Shown piece after piece: positions 33,704 to 43,990 of a DNA stretch of 64,000 bases. Position numbers and translations under genes: made by a program. The stretch spans positions 1-64,000 of the forward strand of contig NZ_JBHUJB010000021.1 of NCBI RefSeq assembly GCF_042683245.1, in the 5' to 3' direction. Within the stretch, counting starts at the first letter, position 1, and each line of letters starts with the position of its first letter. The notes under the pieces are model-generated. The model was not told the origin of the DNA. It searched no databases and worked only from the letters and a program-made list of their open reading frames with translations. This DNA comes from Rubritalea tangerina (GTDB taxonomy: Bacteria; Verrucomicrobiota; Verrucomicrobiia; Verrucomicrobiales; Akkermansiaceae).

Positions 33704-34705
33704 CTAATGGCCGTCGTATTCGAGGTCTAACAATATTTCCTCGAGGCTGCGTTGGCGTTCACTTACGCGACATGCGAGGTAGCCTTGGGTAATCATCCTA
33801 CGGAGAAGCTCAGCGAGGTCTGATTCTTCGCCCTCGAAGTGGAAGCTAAAGTGGGTGGCGTCCTCCCCAAGGATGTTAGATACATACTCTTGAGCTAGTA
33901 GCCATTCTTTCCAGTGCATGTCGGGTGGTTCTGCGAGTCGGATTTTGATTTCAGGCAAGAGGCCGGTCATGCGGTGGAGGACGTCATGGACTGGACCTGA
34001 ATCTAGGAGGTGCCCTTTGTGCAGGATGCCAATTTCATCGCACATCTCAGTGAGTTCAGGCAAGATGTGTGAGCTTATGAGCACGGTGGCGCCGTGAGAT
34101 TTACAGATATTTCTGAGGATGTTTCGCAAGCCGACACGTGATTTGATATCCATACCACTGGCGGGTTCATCCAGGATGAGGAGGCTTGGGCGGTGGAGTA
34201 GAGTTTTGGCGAGGACGAGTCGTTGCATCATGCCGCGGGAGAGGGATGTGCACATGGCATGGTATTCGGAATGGAGGTCGACGAGGGCAATGCATTCATC
34301 GATACGCGTGCTTTTTTCTTTGCCGCTGAGGCCGTGGGCTCCAGCGAACATATCGAGGAACTCCCAGACTTTTAGGTCGGAAGCAACTGGGGCCATGTCT
34401 GGCATGTAACCGATGTTTGCCTGAGCGAGTCTTTGGTGGGTGACGATGTCGTGGCCATTGAGGTAGATCTTCCCGAGTGTTGGTTTGAGGAGTGATGCAA
34501 GGGCCTTGAATGTGGAGGTTTTACCGGCACCATTCGGGCCGACGAGGCCGTAAATGACACCACGCTCAATATCGACGGACATATTATCGACAGCGAGGTG
34601 TGATCCATAGTCGATTCTAAGGTCTTGGATGGAGATGGCTGGAGGTGTTGCTAATTGTGGACCAACAGGTTCATCTGAAGTGAGGGTGTCAGCGGGAGAT
34701 GGCAT
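33704..34705 (-). CDS. ABC transporter ATP-binding protein
   Basis: 333 residues with one ABC module: Walker A GLVGPNGAGKTSTFKALASL (about 53-72), Q-loop region IGYMPDMAPVASDLKVWEF, signature CTSLSRGMMQRLVLAKTLL, Walker B LLILDEPASGMD, H-loop VLISSHILPEL. The signature LSRGM is a common variant in ABC-2 export ATPases. A C-terminal tail of about 90 residues is of the kind that regulates or dimerises such ATPases. Pairs with the permease directly downstream. Confidence 0.9.
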   Translation of the reverse strand: MPSPADTLTSDEPVGPQLATPPAISIQDLRIDYGSHLAVDNMSVDIERGVIYGLVGPNGAGKTSTFKALASLLKPTLGKIYLNGHDIVTHQRLAQANIGYMPDMAPVASDLKVWEFLDMFAGAHGLSGKEKSTRIDECIALVDLHSEYHAMCTSLSRGMMQRLVLAKTLLHRPSLLILDEPASGMDIKSRVGLRNILRNICKSHGATVLISSHILPELTEMCDEIGILHKGHLLDSGPVHDVLHRMTGLLPEIKIRLAEPPDMHWKEWLLAQEYVSNILGEDATHFSFHFEGEESDLAELLRRMITQGYLACRVSERQRSLEEILLDLEYDGH

Positions 34706-34822
34706 GAACTATTACCAATAGCATGAATTGCTAGATCACGTTAGAAAAAAATAGGGGAATCTATTGTGGTGTCAGCTAAGTTCTCAACATCGTTGTATTA
34801 TTTCAGATGTTGCGGTTGATAG

Positions 34823-37800
34823 TCAATCGAGCGGGGGCAGGAAATCGCCATTATTCGGGCGTCTATCGCCGAGAATGCGGGTGATGCTACCGAGCTCTGG
34901 GTGGCTGATAAAGAATGCGTAGCTGGAGACAGCATCTGGAGCGTGAGTATTATGGCTTCTGAAGTCGAACATACCGCGTAGGTCGGTGTGTCCATCTTTG
35001 AAGAACTCAGTGGTGCCGTCATTCAGGAGGGCGTAGACTTTAACGTAACATTTGGGTGTGGGGGTCTTGTTGTGGACGGCCTGGAGTATCCCATTGTGCT
35101 TATCAATAAGCATATTGAGCTTCGAGCTCTGGAGTGGGTGGATCCATTCTTTGCCCTCTTTGTTGATCACAAGGAGTCGGCTGCCAGTCTGGTAGGTTTC
35201 AGGAAGCTTTACCTCTGTAAGTGACTTGTCTGCGGGCAATTTGACTTGCAGTTCTTGGAGTGGGCGTATTGCTTTATAGTTTGTACTTTTTGAGTCAAGG
35301 AATGGGGCGTTAGAGAAGAGGACTTCAAGGTCCACTGGGTAGACTTGGATAGATATTTGATCTATTCCTTTATGTTCAATCTGCAGGGTGTTGTTTTTCT
35401 TGAGGTGGGCTGCCCAAAATTTCTGTTGGGTATCGCTGTCTCCATTTTCGGCAATCTGCATAATGGATTTCTCTGCGATTTGCTGTGATTGATCGAGTAC
35501 TTGCTGAAACCTAGAGGTCCATGGTTCTGTAGATGACTTTACCCACTTTTGGGCGATGGGGGCTGCCAAGTTTGGTGAGCCATTGAGGAAATGGGTGTAG
35601 CAGGTGAGGTAGTCGAATTGCATTTTTGCGTCACTATCTTCCTTCGAGCAGGTTTGTAGAATTTCCTGTGCTAGGGAATTTCTTTGGTGGAGGAAGAGGT
35701 GGTAGACGAGGGTGAGTTTGGCATCGTTATCTAACTCGGGTAGCCAGATGAGTTGTTGGAGGAGGTTGAGGTAGTCAACGAAGACTTTCTCATTGCTGAT
35801 GCGGTTACTGTGGATGAGTGGGTAACTTCTCGCGGTTATAAGTGGGCGCCATTCTGTGTCAGTAAATTGGTAGTTAGCATAAGGGTTGATGTCGCAGGTC
35901 TCAGAGGTGAAGTAGGTGCCAAAATAGTTAGAGCTTACTGTTGGGTTACTCAAGTAGTCAGCAAGTGTGTCAAGATCTCTGAGAGCAATAGCATGCGAGG
36001 TGAAGTGGGCTGTCGGCATCAGGCGCTCTTTTAGGATTGGCATGGCTTGCTGATAGAACTGGGGTTGAGCCATGCGTGAGCTTAGAGCTTCGACATTGAT
36101 TGTGTGAGCGGGCCTCTTCTTGAGAGCATCAAGGATGGCGTTTTCGTCATTACCAAAGACGAGTTGCAACCAAGTGTCTTTCAATTCGACTGGTAGGTGG
36201 TCGACGACATTCATTGTTTGAGTTTGGATGTCAGCTACTTGAGCTCCATTTTCGTGAACTTGTGGTGGGTAGTGCTGGTGTTCTCCCTTTTTAGGAAAAT
36301 AGAAGCGGATGACGTGTTGCCAGCTACTGTGTGGGCTCAGGGTAGTGCTGAGCGAGAGCAGTGTGTCTGGGGTGTCGAGTGGGATCGCGCCTGAGGGGAT
36401 TTGACGTAGGATATCAATTTCACGAGCGATGCCGGATGGGTTGGTTATGACAAGGTGTGCCTCGTAGGGGGTGAGGGTTTGAAAAGAGCCGGTGATGGTG
36501 TTTTCACGTTCTCTGCCGTACTGGTCTTCTGAAATTCTGTCGCCTTGGCGGAAGTAACGAAGGTTTGCGAGAAGTTTGTCGCCAACAGTTTTGGAGGGCT
36601 GTAGGTCTCTGTAAAAGAGCAGCATTGCTTTGTTAGCGGTTATCTGCATCGAGTTTCTCTCTATCTTCACCTTTGGTTTTTCACTTTTGAATGGGAGGTC
36701 AGATAGAGCGAGAGTGATTAGCGCCTCATGCGGGGTGTTTTTGCACTCTGCGAAATGTGGACTCAGGAATGGTTGGTTCGCGGGAGATTGTGCGAATTGT
36801 ATCCAGAAGCGATTTGCTTGGATATCGAGGGAGCCATTTAGTTGTTTATGTTTAAAATAGTAGGCGTCTTCGTAGGCTTTAGTTTCATGGGGGAGAGCTG
36901 CCTCATCAATGATCAATGCTGAAGAGTTATCTACACTCTCAGCGAATGGGTCATCGCTAAATGCGTCTGAGGCAATTTTTTCTTCAGGGGTCGTAATATT
37001 AGAGCGGGATCTTAGTGTAATGGTGTCTTCTAGCTTACTTGTTGATGGGCTACGAAGTTCTGTCGTCAGCATCTCTATCATATCGAGATTGTTTGCGGTG
37101 TTTCTGATGGTTATTGTGTTGGTTGCTCGGTTGAAGCTGGCGCTGGCACCCTCTGGGAATGTGATGCCTGCAGACTCTAGGAGTTCTTTTAGAGGAGGTT
37201 GGGCAGTTAGACGGTTTGGGGTGTCGTCGGCGAATGGGTCATCCATGCTGCCACTGCCGTCGTTCAGTAGGGTCATGAAATCCGGTGGGACTTGGACGTT
37301 TCTGGTGTAGAAGTCAGTGTTGTCGAAGTCCGTGGCAGGCAGAATAGAGATGGCGCCATTTTCGACTTTGTAGCGGGTCTGAGTCATATCGCACAGCTGC
37401 TGGAGGACTATTTCCAGAGGAACGTTTTTAAGCTGCAGTGAGCGAATGAGGGGGGGCTTGGAGCCACCGAACTCACTGTTGTTTGAATGGGGAGATAATG
37501 TGGTGCTTAATGAGAAGTGGACGCCTTTCTTTTGTGGATCTAACTCCAGGGTGTCTAGTTCTCGCGCGCGTGAATATAGGATGTCGATGGCTTGGGCGAG
37601 TGAGATATTTTGAAAATTAACCGATGGGAGTATGATGTTCTGGAGTTTTCTTCTAATGTAGATGGATGAGGCGTCTGGGGCTAGGCTGAGTTTCATGAAG
37701 TCCAAGTCGCTCTCGAAGCCTTGTTTGAGGAGGGAGGTGAAAAGTATAGTCTCAGCTTCTGAGTCAGGCTTTACACGTTCATATTCGGCCTCCAAGTGTG

Positions 37801-40800
37801 CTTTGATCGCGTTAGACTTGAGCTGTTGTGCGAGTATGGCCTTTTCGATTGTGTTTAGGTTGTGGAAGTAGCGTGGTTTGGCGTAATGGCTGAGGTCGTG
37901 GCCAAGGAGGTAGTGGTCGATGAAGTCTTTGCGACGTTTATTGACTAGTGTGGGTTTGATGTGGGTGTTGAACCAATCATTATCGTGTTGATGAATGAAG
38001 AGGTGGCATTCATGGGAATGAATTTTTGAAACAAGTTGGAGGCGTTCTTGTTGATTGAGTGTTGGCCACTGCAGAAGTGGCGCGAACTGGTTGAGCTTGT
38101 CTCTGAACTCGGATGTTGAGGCGTGGGTATGGAAGTAACTAAAGAGGTTATCGAGGGTTGTGTATGATTTCCACTCGGCATCGACGATGTTTTCGATTGT
38201 GACCGACGCTTTGGGTTTGAGTATAGCGTATGTCTCGGTCGCCTTGAAGGAGGTTTTTGGTTCGAGGGATTTTGCAAGTCTGAGATCGATTTTTTTGATA
38301 TCTTGCGAGCCTAGAGTAAGCTGTTGTGCGTCGAACTGAGGGCCTTGTGTTAGGATGGCATCGATACGCTGGAAGCCTTGGAATTTGTCTAAATTGATCT
38401 CAAGTTTTCCTTGTTGGTTTGGTGTTAGGTTTGCGATCACCTTTGCAGGTTCAGAGAGGAAGTGGATTGGGCTGCTCGTTCTGGGGTGGCTATGGGGGGC
38501 ATATTTTTTTGCTGATTTTTTGGCGACTGATCCAAAACCGCGTCTACCTCCAGATCCGAAGCCCCCTTCTTCTAACTCACTTAAGTAGGATGCTGAATTT
38601 TGGGTTTGCCATGGGTAAATGTGCCAGGCTGGACGTTCGAGCATATTACCGAGTTTATCTCCGTGTGATCTACGATTGAGGATGTATTGGTATTCTTCGG
38701 AGAGGTTGCCGCCATTGTTATAGATGGATGGGGTGAATCCAAAGTGGAAATCTGTTGGTGAGCTGATGCGTGGGGGCTCTGGGAGGTAGGGTGTTGTATT
38801 AGTGGAATAATGGTAGGCGAGTAGATGGATACGAGTGTGTTGATTTGAGTCACTGAGTTGGACAGTTAATTTGGACTCCGTGGTGTTGAGATCGATGATT
38901 TGTGGGGAGTTTGGGAGGGGGGTGGCAAGTGCTCGACCAGCTTGTGTCCACCATTGATTTTGTGGGGTTGCCTGAAGGACTTCAAACTTATGAGGGAGGT
39001 AGCCTGGAACTATGAGGGAGTAATTTCCTGCGGGTAGCTGTGCAATTTCTAGCTGCTTGTTGGTGAGTGAGAGTTTGTTGAAGTGGTTGGTTTTTGCTCC
39101 ATCGATTTGGCGCAGAGAGAAGGTTGTGTTAGAGAGCTTATGTGGGGATCTGAGTTGGAGTTTGATTGGTGTGTCAGTTAAGAAATGAGAAGAAAGTGGC
39201 GTGAGGGATTTTTGAGGGGTGAGTGTGAGAGTGGATGCAGCAATTCCCTCTGAGGTGGAGACTTTGAGTGATTTTATTTGATGGAGTTGTCCTAGATTAA
39301 TTTGGCCATCTTGATCGGTCTTTAAGTAGAGGGTGATGGGGGAGTGGAATTGATTATGAGTGAATGAGATTGCAAGGTTTTGGTTAGGCCAGGGTTCGCC
39401 GTTGCGGCCAAGACATTGGAGTAGCCAATCGTTATTTTGATTTTTGTAAAAATAATGGTGAGCAATTTCTTCAGTATTCGGCTCAGCAGTGACGGGGATG
39501 TTCTTCTTTGTCTTTAGGGTAAGAGCTTGAGTACGTGGTGAACTCGGTTTGAGCACGCAGCGAAGCTCTAGCGTGAGTGTCTTGAGCCCTTTGGGGACAG
39601 TGAATCCAAGTTTAAGGAAGTCGTTAGGTGAAATTTTGATTTCAGAGCGGGCGAGTTCAATCGTTTGGCCGTCGATGAGTTCTCCGGTGATGGTGGCGTG
39701 GCTAGAATTGATGCGTGAGAGGTCGCCCAATTTGCCATTGACTAAAAAGTTAGGTTTGAAGTGTAAGCTGGCTGGGTGGTCTGCGAGCCATTGCTCTGGG
39801 TGGCTGATTGTTGAGACTTGGAGCGACTGATTGAGCTTACTACGTTCGATGTTGATGATTTTTGTGATTCCATTTTTCCGGTCTTTACTAGGAAGGTGGA
39901 GAATAGCTGGGGTGTTGGTGTGGATGGGCGAGTAGGGGAGTTTGATTTGCCCACGTTCATCACTGAGGTAGGTCTTATTTCTGAGGATTACTTCAGCACC
40001 CTTGAGTGGGGTGCCGTCGTAATCACTAAGTAGCATCTCGAGGCCATTGCCCGTGTCTCTTATTGCGTGGTGGACTTCACCTTTATGGATGAGTGCGCTG
40101 CAGCGTTTGCCATTGGCAAAAATTTCAACCATCCAGCTACCTATGCCTTTCAACTCTGGGAGTTCTAAGTCGGTGCGATGGCGCAAAAACTTAGGCTTAT
40201 CAATTTCAATAACTTGTGTGGAATTGGGTGATAGGCTGCTTAGGTCTAACGAGTTGGTTATTTCCTTGTTGGTTTCTTTAGTGTAATGGAGGCTATCGAG
40301 AGCGTAGATCGAGACAGTTATTTGCTGAATGTTTTTGAGGTCGAGTTTAAGCTTAACAGTATCGTCTTGCTTCCAATGGTTGGGGGTGGAATCAGCGATG
40401 TTTAGCTCACGGCTGTCTCTGAGAGTTTCAAACTCTTCGGCGCTCAGGCCTTGTTGGGTTTTGTTGCTAGGTTCACCTGACAGAAGTTGGGCAATAGTGG
40501 CGCGTTTCTTAAAATATTTGTCGTTAAAGAAGGGGGCGATGGATTCATGATTGTTAGAGTCCGCGAGTAGGTGATCTAGGTAGCGCTCAATGAGTGGGAG
40601 TTCGGGTCCGATGGGAGTGAGCTTTGTCCAGTCATGGAATGATTTGCTGGTGTTGATGGGGGCGAATTTGGAGGTTCTTTTTCGCCATACTGGGGAATGA
40701 GTGCGAGGGAGGTTGAGGTAGCGAAGAAAGAGGTCCTTTGTGTAGGTGTCCTGGTTGGCGGATGCTTGGAGGCGGTGGTAAAGAACGTTTGCTTTTAGTG

Positions 40801-41650
40801 AATCATACGCGGCGGGTAGTTTGGAGACGTAGGAGTCGAGTTGTTCGAGCCATTCGAGTTCTCTTTCGGGGAATCGGGCAAAGTTTTTTGTGTCTATCGG
40901 GCGCATCGCGGAGATGCGTAGTGCGATGAAGTGGTTTGAATGGCGGATTTTTGGGATTTGTGTGGCAATCGTATCAAGTTGTTTGAGCGAGAGTTGATTT
41001 GCGCAGGCGATTTGATTGAGCTCGATCCCTCCGGGTTCTTTGAAGTTTTCGACGATGAGGGGGAGGATGCCAGGGGTGTCAGGCCTTGTGATTTTCTTGA
41101 GGATGGTGATGCGTTCTTGTTTGGTCCAGTTGTGACCATTTGAAATGAGCTCTCTCCAATAGTCCTTTGTGGTTGCGTTAAGTAATTTGTTTGGGGTGAG
41201 TGTGCCTAGTGAATCAAGGAAGGCTTTTCGATTTACTTTATTGGGATCCAGAGTGCTTGGAGTTTTGTCCATTTGGTTATTGGGGTTTTGTTTGAGGTGC
41301 ACCTGATCTAGTTCCAGGATTCTCATGAGAGCCTCAGCGGATCCTGCTTTATTGGCTTCATAATCGAGGATGGTTTGTCGATTGAGCAATTGGGTGGCGC
41401 GGGTTGGCGGGGAGTTTTTGTAGATGCGTTTCCACATCTGCATCGTTTTGAGGAAGTTCTCAGTTTCGCCATTTTGTTGGAAATAAAGTGCGTGAAAGAA
41501 GTGGTAGTCGTCGGTTCCTGGAGTGAGTGATTGGAGGAACGTTTTTTTGTCTTCGCTAAGAATCCATTGTTCATCAATGGGTGTCTGGAATTCAGCACGG
41601 AGTGAGTGTGCTGTGAGCAATGAGAGTGAGGCGAGGACACGTAGGATCAT
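34823..41650 (-). CDS. Giant secreted protein with macroglobulin-like and STN-like parts
   Basis: 2275 residues, signal peptide MILRVLASLSLLTAHSLRAE. Residues about 420-720 contain the ordered blocks seen in macroglobulin proteins (for instance DGTPLKGAEVILRNKTYLSD and LHFKPNFLVNGKLGDLSRIN), and about 1095 has VIANLTPNQQGKLEINLDKF, which resembles the pre-thioester strand, but no CxEQ thioester exists. At about 1342-1440 lies a secretin/TonB short N-terminal (STN)-like unit (NISLAQAIDILYSRARELD, then LKNVPLEIVLQQLCDMTQTR), followed by LKELLESAGITFPEGASASF and ITIRNTANNLDMIEMLTTEL, a repeat unit frequent in verrucomicrobial secretins. A Gly-rich patch (GGFGSGGRRGFG) lies near 1040 and DPFA motifs occur twice (about 1465 and 1565). 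A specific function is not known. Confidence 0.6.
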   Translation of the reverse strand: MILRVLASLSLLTAHSLRAEFQTPIDEQWILSEDKKTFLQSLTPGTDDYHFFHALYFQQNGETENFLKTMQMWKRIYKNSPPTRATQLLNRQTILDYEANKAGSAEALMRILELDQVHLKQNPNNQMDKTPSTLDPNKVNRKAFLDSLGTLTPNKLLNATTKDYWRELISNGHNWTKQERITILKKITRPDTPGILPLIVENFKEPGGIELNQIACANQLSLKQLDTIATQIPKIRHSNHFIALRISAMRPIDTKNFARFPERELEWLEQLDSYVSKLPAAYDSLKANVLYHRLQASANQDTYTKDLFLRYLNLPRTHSPVWRKRTSKFAPINTSKSFHDWTKLTPIGPELPLIERYLDHLLADSNNHESIAPFFNDKYFKKRATIAQLLSGEPSNKTQQGLSAEEFETLRDSRELNIADSTPNHWKQDDTVKLKLDLKNIQQITVSIYALDSLHYTKETNKEITNSLDLSSLSPNSTQVIEIDKPKFLRHRTDLELPELKGIGSWMVEIFANGKRCSALIHKGEVHHAIRDTGNGLEMLLSDYDGTPLKGAEVILRNKTYLSDERGQIKLPYSPIHTNTPAILHLPSKDRKNGITKIINIERSKLNQSLQVSTISHPEQWLADHPASLHFKPNFLVNGKLGDLSRINSSHATITGELIDGQTIELARSEIKISPNDFLKLGFTVPKGLKTLTLELRCVLKPSSPRTQALTLKTKKNIPVTAEPNTEEIAHHYFYKNQNNDWLLQCLGRNGEPWPNQNLAISFTHNQFHSPITLYLKTDQDGQINLGQLHQIKSLKVSTSEGIAASTLTLTPQKSLTPLSSHFLTDTPIKLQLRSPHKLSNTTFSLRQIDGAKTNHFNKLSLTNKQLEIAQLPAGNYSLIVPGYLPHKFEVLQATPQNQWWTQAGRALATPLPNSPQIIDLNTTESKLTVQLSDSNQHTRIHLLAYHYSTNTTPYLPEPPRISSPTDFHFGFTPSIYNNGGNLSEEYQYILNRRSHGDKLGNMLERPAWHIYPWQTQNSASYLSELEEGGFGSGGRRGFGSVAKKSAKKYAPHSHPRTSSPIHFLSEPAKVIANLTPNQQGKLEINLDKFQGFQRIDAILTQGPQFDAQQLTLGSQDIKKIDLRLAKSLEPKTSFKATETYAILKPKASVTIENIVDAEWKSYTTLDNLFSYFHTHASTSEFRDKLNQFAPLLQWPTLNQQERLQLVSKIHSHECHLFIHQHDNDWFNTHIKPTLVNKRRKDFIDHYLLGHDLSHYAKPRYFHNLNTIEKAILAQQLKSNAIKAHLEAEYERVKPDSEAETILFTSLLKQGFESDLDFMKLSLAPDASSIYIRRKLQNIILPSVNFQNISLAQAIDILYSRARELDTLELDPQKKGVHFSLSTTLSPHSNNSEFGGSKPPLIRSLQLKNVPLEIVLQQLCDMTQTRYKVENGAISILPATDFDNTDFYTRNVQVPPDFMTLLNDGSGSMDDPFADDTPNRLTAQPPLKELLESAGITFPEGASASFNRATNTITIRNTANNLDMIEMLTTELRSPSTSKLEDTITLRSRSNITTPEEKIASDAFSDDPFAESVDNSSALIIDEAALPHETKAYEDAYYFKHKQLNGSLDIQANRFWIQFAQSPANQPFLSPHFAECKNTPHEALITLALSDLPFKSEKPKVKIERNSMQITANKAMLLFYRDLQPSKTVGDKLLANLRYFRQGDRISEDQYGRERENTITGSFQTLTPYEAHLVITNPSGIAREIDILRQIPSGAIPLDTPDTLLSLSTTLSPHSSWQHVIRFYFPKKGEHQHYPPQVHENGAQVADIQTQTMNVVDHLPVELKDTWLQLVFGNDENAILDALKKRPAHTINVEALSSRMAQPQFYQQAMPILKERLMPTAHFTSHAIALRDLDTLADYLSNPTVSSNYFGTYFTSETCDINPYANYQFTDTEWRPLITARSYPLIHSNRISNEKVFVDYLNLLQQLIWLPELDNDAKLTLVYHLFLHQRNSLAQEILQTCSKEDSDAKMQFDYLTCYTHFLNGSPNLAAPIAQKWVKSSTEPWTSRFQQVLDQSQQIAEKSIMQIAENGDSDTQQKFWAAHLKKNNTLQIEHKGIDQISIQVYPVDLEVLFSNAPFLDSKSTNYKAIRPLQELQVKLPADKSLTEVKLPETYQTGSRLLVINKEGKEWIHPLQSSKLNMLIDKHNGILQAVHNKTPTPKCYVKVYALLNDGTTEFFKDGHTDLRGMFDFRSHNTHAPDAVSSYAFFISHPELGSITRILGDRRPNNGDFLPPLD

Positions 41651-41778
41651 GATGTTAAACTACGAAAGTGCGGAGGTTTACGTCGAGAATTTTGTTAGTC
41701 TTAGTATTTGGGGGGATGTGACTGTGTTAGGTAGAATCGATGCTTTCACTCGTCATGCATCTACGATAGTGGTTAGGG

Positions 41779-42441
41779 ATGCGATTATTGGGTATTATCT
41801 TGTTAGCTATGAGTGTGATGCGTTTGGGTGCGATGGAATGTCGCATTCAATTGAGTAGCCCTCAGAGGTTTACTGATGGTGTGGTGTATATTGGCACTGC
41901 GCAGCAGAAGCAGAAGGTGCCGATCCAGAGGTCGGGATTAGGAGGAGAAGTTCATTATGAGGGGGAGTCCAGCTTTTTGGTTTTTGAATCTGAGGATGCG
42001 CGTGAGCCTATTGCTGAAGTGAGTTTGCCTGAGGGAGGGAAGCATTTCATGGTGGCCTTAGTGCCATTACCAGCAGAGATGATGGTGAGCGTGGTGAGGG
42101 ATCTTGAGAAAGATGACTTACAAGGTGGTGAGAGGATGGTGGTGAATAGATTACCAAACAAAATACAGGTAGAATTGTCGCCGGTGTTGCCAATGGAGCG
42201 TGGGGCGGAGGATAATTTTCTGGCGGAATGTGAGAGTGTGGGGGTGCTAAAAGTGCCGACCTTCGAGAGGAAATTGGTTCATTTTGCAGCGATGCCTGTG
42301 GTGGTTGAGCAAGAGCTTGATGGTGAGTGGAAGATGGTTACTCAGGGGCGTTGGTTTCATATGCCGCAAAAGAAAGCCTATGTGATTCTTACTCCGCGTG
42401 AGAAGGGCCGTGTGAATCTATACACGGTCACCTTGAATTAA
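41779..42441 (+). CDS. Exported hypothetical protein
   Basis: 220 residues starting MRLLGIILLAMSVMRLGAME, a signal peptide cleaved before ECRIQL. The remainder is mostly beta-strand-like (SSPQRFTDGVVYIGTAQQKQ, then HFMVALVPLPAEMMVSVVRD). No family recognised. It diverges from the giant gene and precedes bioA by 51 bases on the same strand. Its location suggests an envelope protein; no evidence links it to biotin. Confidence 0.6.
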   Translation: MRLLGIILLAMSVMRLGAMECRIQLSSPQRFTDGVVYIGTAQQKQKVPIQRSGLGGEVHYEGESSFLVFESEDAREPIAEVSLPEGGKHFMVALVPLPAEMMVSVVRDLEKDDLQGGERMVVNRLPNKIQVELSPVLPMERGAEDNFLAECESVGVLKVPTFERKLVHFAAMPVVVEQELDGEWKMVTQGRWFHMPQKKAYVILTPREKGRVNLYTVTLN

Positions 42442-42492
42442 TTCTGATTGGGGGTTGCTTAGAGGCAGGAGGATCAGTACCTCTCGGGTGAG

Positions 42493-43794
42493 ATGACGGA
42501 CTGGATTGCATTGGATAAAGCGCATTGTTGGCACCCATTCACTCGGCAAGCTGAGTGGACTTCGGAAGAGAGCAAGCCGTTGATGTTGGTGCGCGGGGAG
42601 GGAGTTTGGTTAGAAGATGCTAAGGGGCAGCGCTACATTGATGGTAATGCATCGATATGGACAAATATTCACGGTCACGCTCATCCCGTTATTAACGCTG
42701 CTATCTCGGAGCAACTTTCGCGGGTGGCGCACACGTCTTTTCTTGGATATTCGCATCCATTGGCGGCGGAGCTCTCTGAGCGCTTGGTGCGGTTCTTTCC
42801 GGAGACTACTCTGCAGAGGGTGTTCTTTTCGGACGACGGCTCGACGGCTCTTGAGTGTGCTTTGAAGATGGCGATTCAATACCGTTTACAGAGTGGGGAG
42901 GAGGGGCGTACAGAGTTTGTGGCATTTGCTAATGGCTACCATGGTGACACTATGGGGGCTGCTTCGTTAGGTGGAGTGAATGCCTTTTTTGAGCGCTTTC
43001 GTAAATTTGGTTTTCCGGTGCGTTTCGTCAGTTCCTTGGCTGAACTGCAGGAATTGGAGGGGCTTGATTCGGTGGCTGGTGTGGTGATTGAACCTCTCGT
43101 CCAGGGGGTGAATCAGATTCACGTCTGGCCTGAGGGGATGTTGCGTGACTTGCGCGCCTTTACTGAGGCGCAGGGGATTCATCTTATCCTAGATGAAGTC
43201 ATGACTGGTTTTGGGCGGACCGGAACGATGTTTGCTTGCCAGCGAGAAAATGTGGTTCCTGATTTTTTGTGTCTCGCGAAGGGGCTTACTGGGGGATATT
43301 TGCCGATGGCGGCGACTTTGGTGCGCGAGGAGATTTATGAGGCGTTTTTAGGGGATGCGAGCAAGGCCTTTTACTACGGCCATAGTTATACGGCTAACCC
43401 GCTCGGGTGTGCTGCGGCATTGGCTAATTTAGATATTTTTGAATCTGAGAGTACATTGGAAAAGTTGCCCGCCAAGGTGGACTATCTTGCTGGAAGATTG
43501 CAGCGTCTGGCAGAAGAGAGCCCCTATGTTTCGGAGGTGAGGCAATGTGGTGTGGTTGTTGGGATTGAACTGCGCGATGCTGAGGGGAAGGCTTTCGCGC
43601 CAGCTCGCCGCGTGGGTGAGCAAGTGTGCGTGGCGGCGAGGCGCTATGGTCTTTTGACGCGCCCTATCTTGGACACCCTTGTTTTCTTGCCACCTTTGTC
43701 GATTACAGAAGAAGAAATTGATTTGGCCTTGGTGGCTATTGCTCAAGGTATTAGTGCTGTTTTGGGCCAGGAGTCGCCAGATTTAAGCAATTGA
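42493..43794 (+). CDS. bioA: Adenosylmethionine-8-amino-7-oxononanoate aminotransferase
   Basis: PLP enzyme of biotin synthesis that converts KAPA to DAPA using SAM as amino donor. 433 residues, full length: LDKAHCWHPFTRQAEW at the N terminus (BioA-type), YIDGNASIWTNIHGHAHP, GYHGDTMGAASLGG, LILDEVMTGFGRTG, and the PLP lysine in CLAKGLTGGYLPMAATL. The Trp-His-Pro-Phe-Thr opening favours BioA over other class III aminotransferases. No other bio genes in the window. Confidence 0.93.
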   Translation: MTDWIALDKAHCWHPFTRQAEWTSEESKPLMLVRGEGVWLEDAKGQRYIDGNASIWTNIHGHAHPVINAAISEQLSRVAHTSFLGYSHPLAAELSERLVRFFPETTLQRVFFSDDGSTALECALKMAIQYRLQSGEEGRTEFVAFANGYHGDTMGAASLGGVNAFFERFRKFGFPVRFVSSLAELQELEGLDSVAGVVIEPLVQGVNQIHVWPEGMLRDLRAFTEAQGIHLILDEVMTGFGRTGTMFACQRENVVPDFLCLAKGLTGGYLPMAATLVREEIYEAFLGDASKAFYYGHSYTANPLGCAAALANLDIFESESTLEKLPAKVDYLAGRLQRLAEESPYVSEVRQCGVVVGIELRDAEGKAFAPARRVGEQVCVAARRYGLLTRPILDTLVFLPPLSITEEEIDLALVAIAQGISAVLGQESPDLSN

Positions 43795-43873
43795 GTGATT
43801 GACAGTGACTGGGGTAGAGGTTAACAACTGCCCGCGCCGCAAGCGTTCAGCTTAAGGTGTCAACAAATCAGAA

Positions 43874-43950
43874 GGCGGAGTGGCCAAGTGGTCTAAGGCG
43901 TCAGTTTGCAAAACCGATATTCGCGGGTTCGAATCCCGCCTCCGCCTCCA
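43874..43950 (+). tRNA. tRNA-Cys(GCA), CCA encoded
   Basis: Acceptor GGCGGAG/CTCCGCC, D arm GCC/GGC, loop TTGCAAA giving anticodon GCA, T arm GCGGG-TTCGAAT-CCCGC, U73 as expected for tRNA-Cys, and encoded CCA. The anticodon stem TCAGT/ACCGA carries an A-C mismatch in the middle, which is unusual. Confidence 0.9.
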
Positions 43951-43963
43951 ATTGTTCAAATAA

Positions 43964-43990
43964 TGGTCACCAATCGGTGGCCTTTTTTTT
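43964..43990 (+). terminator. Terminator of tRNA-Cys
   Basis: Stem GGTCACC / GGTGGCC (one G-T pair) around AATC, followed by eight T. It lies 14 bases after the CCA end. Confidence 0.88.
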
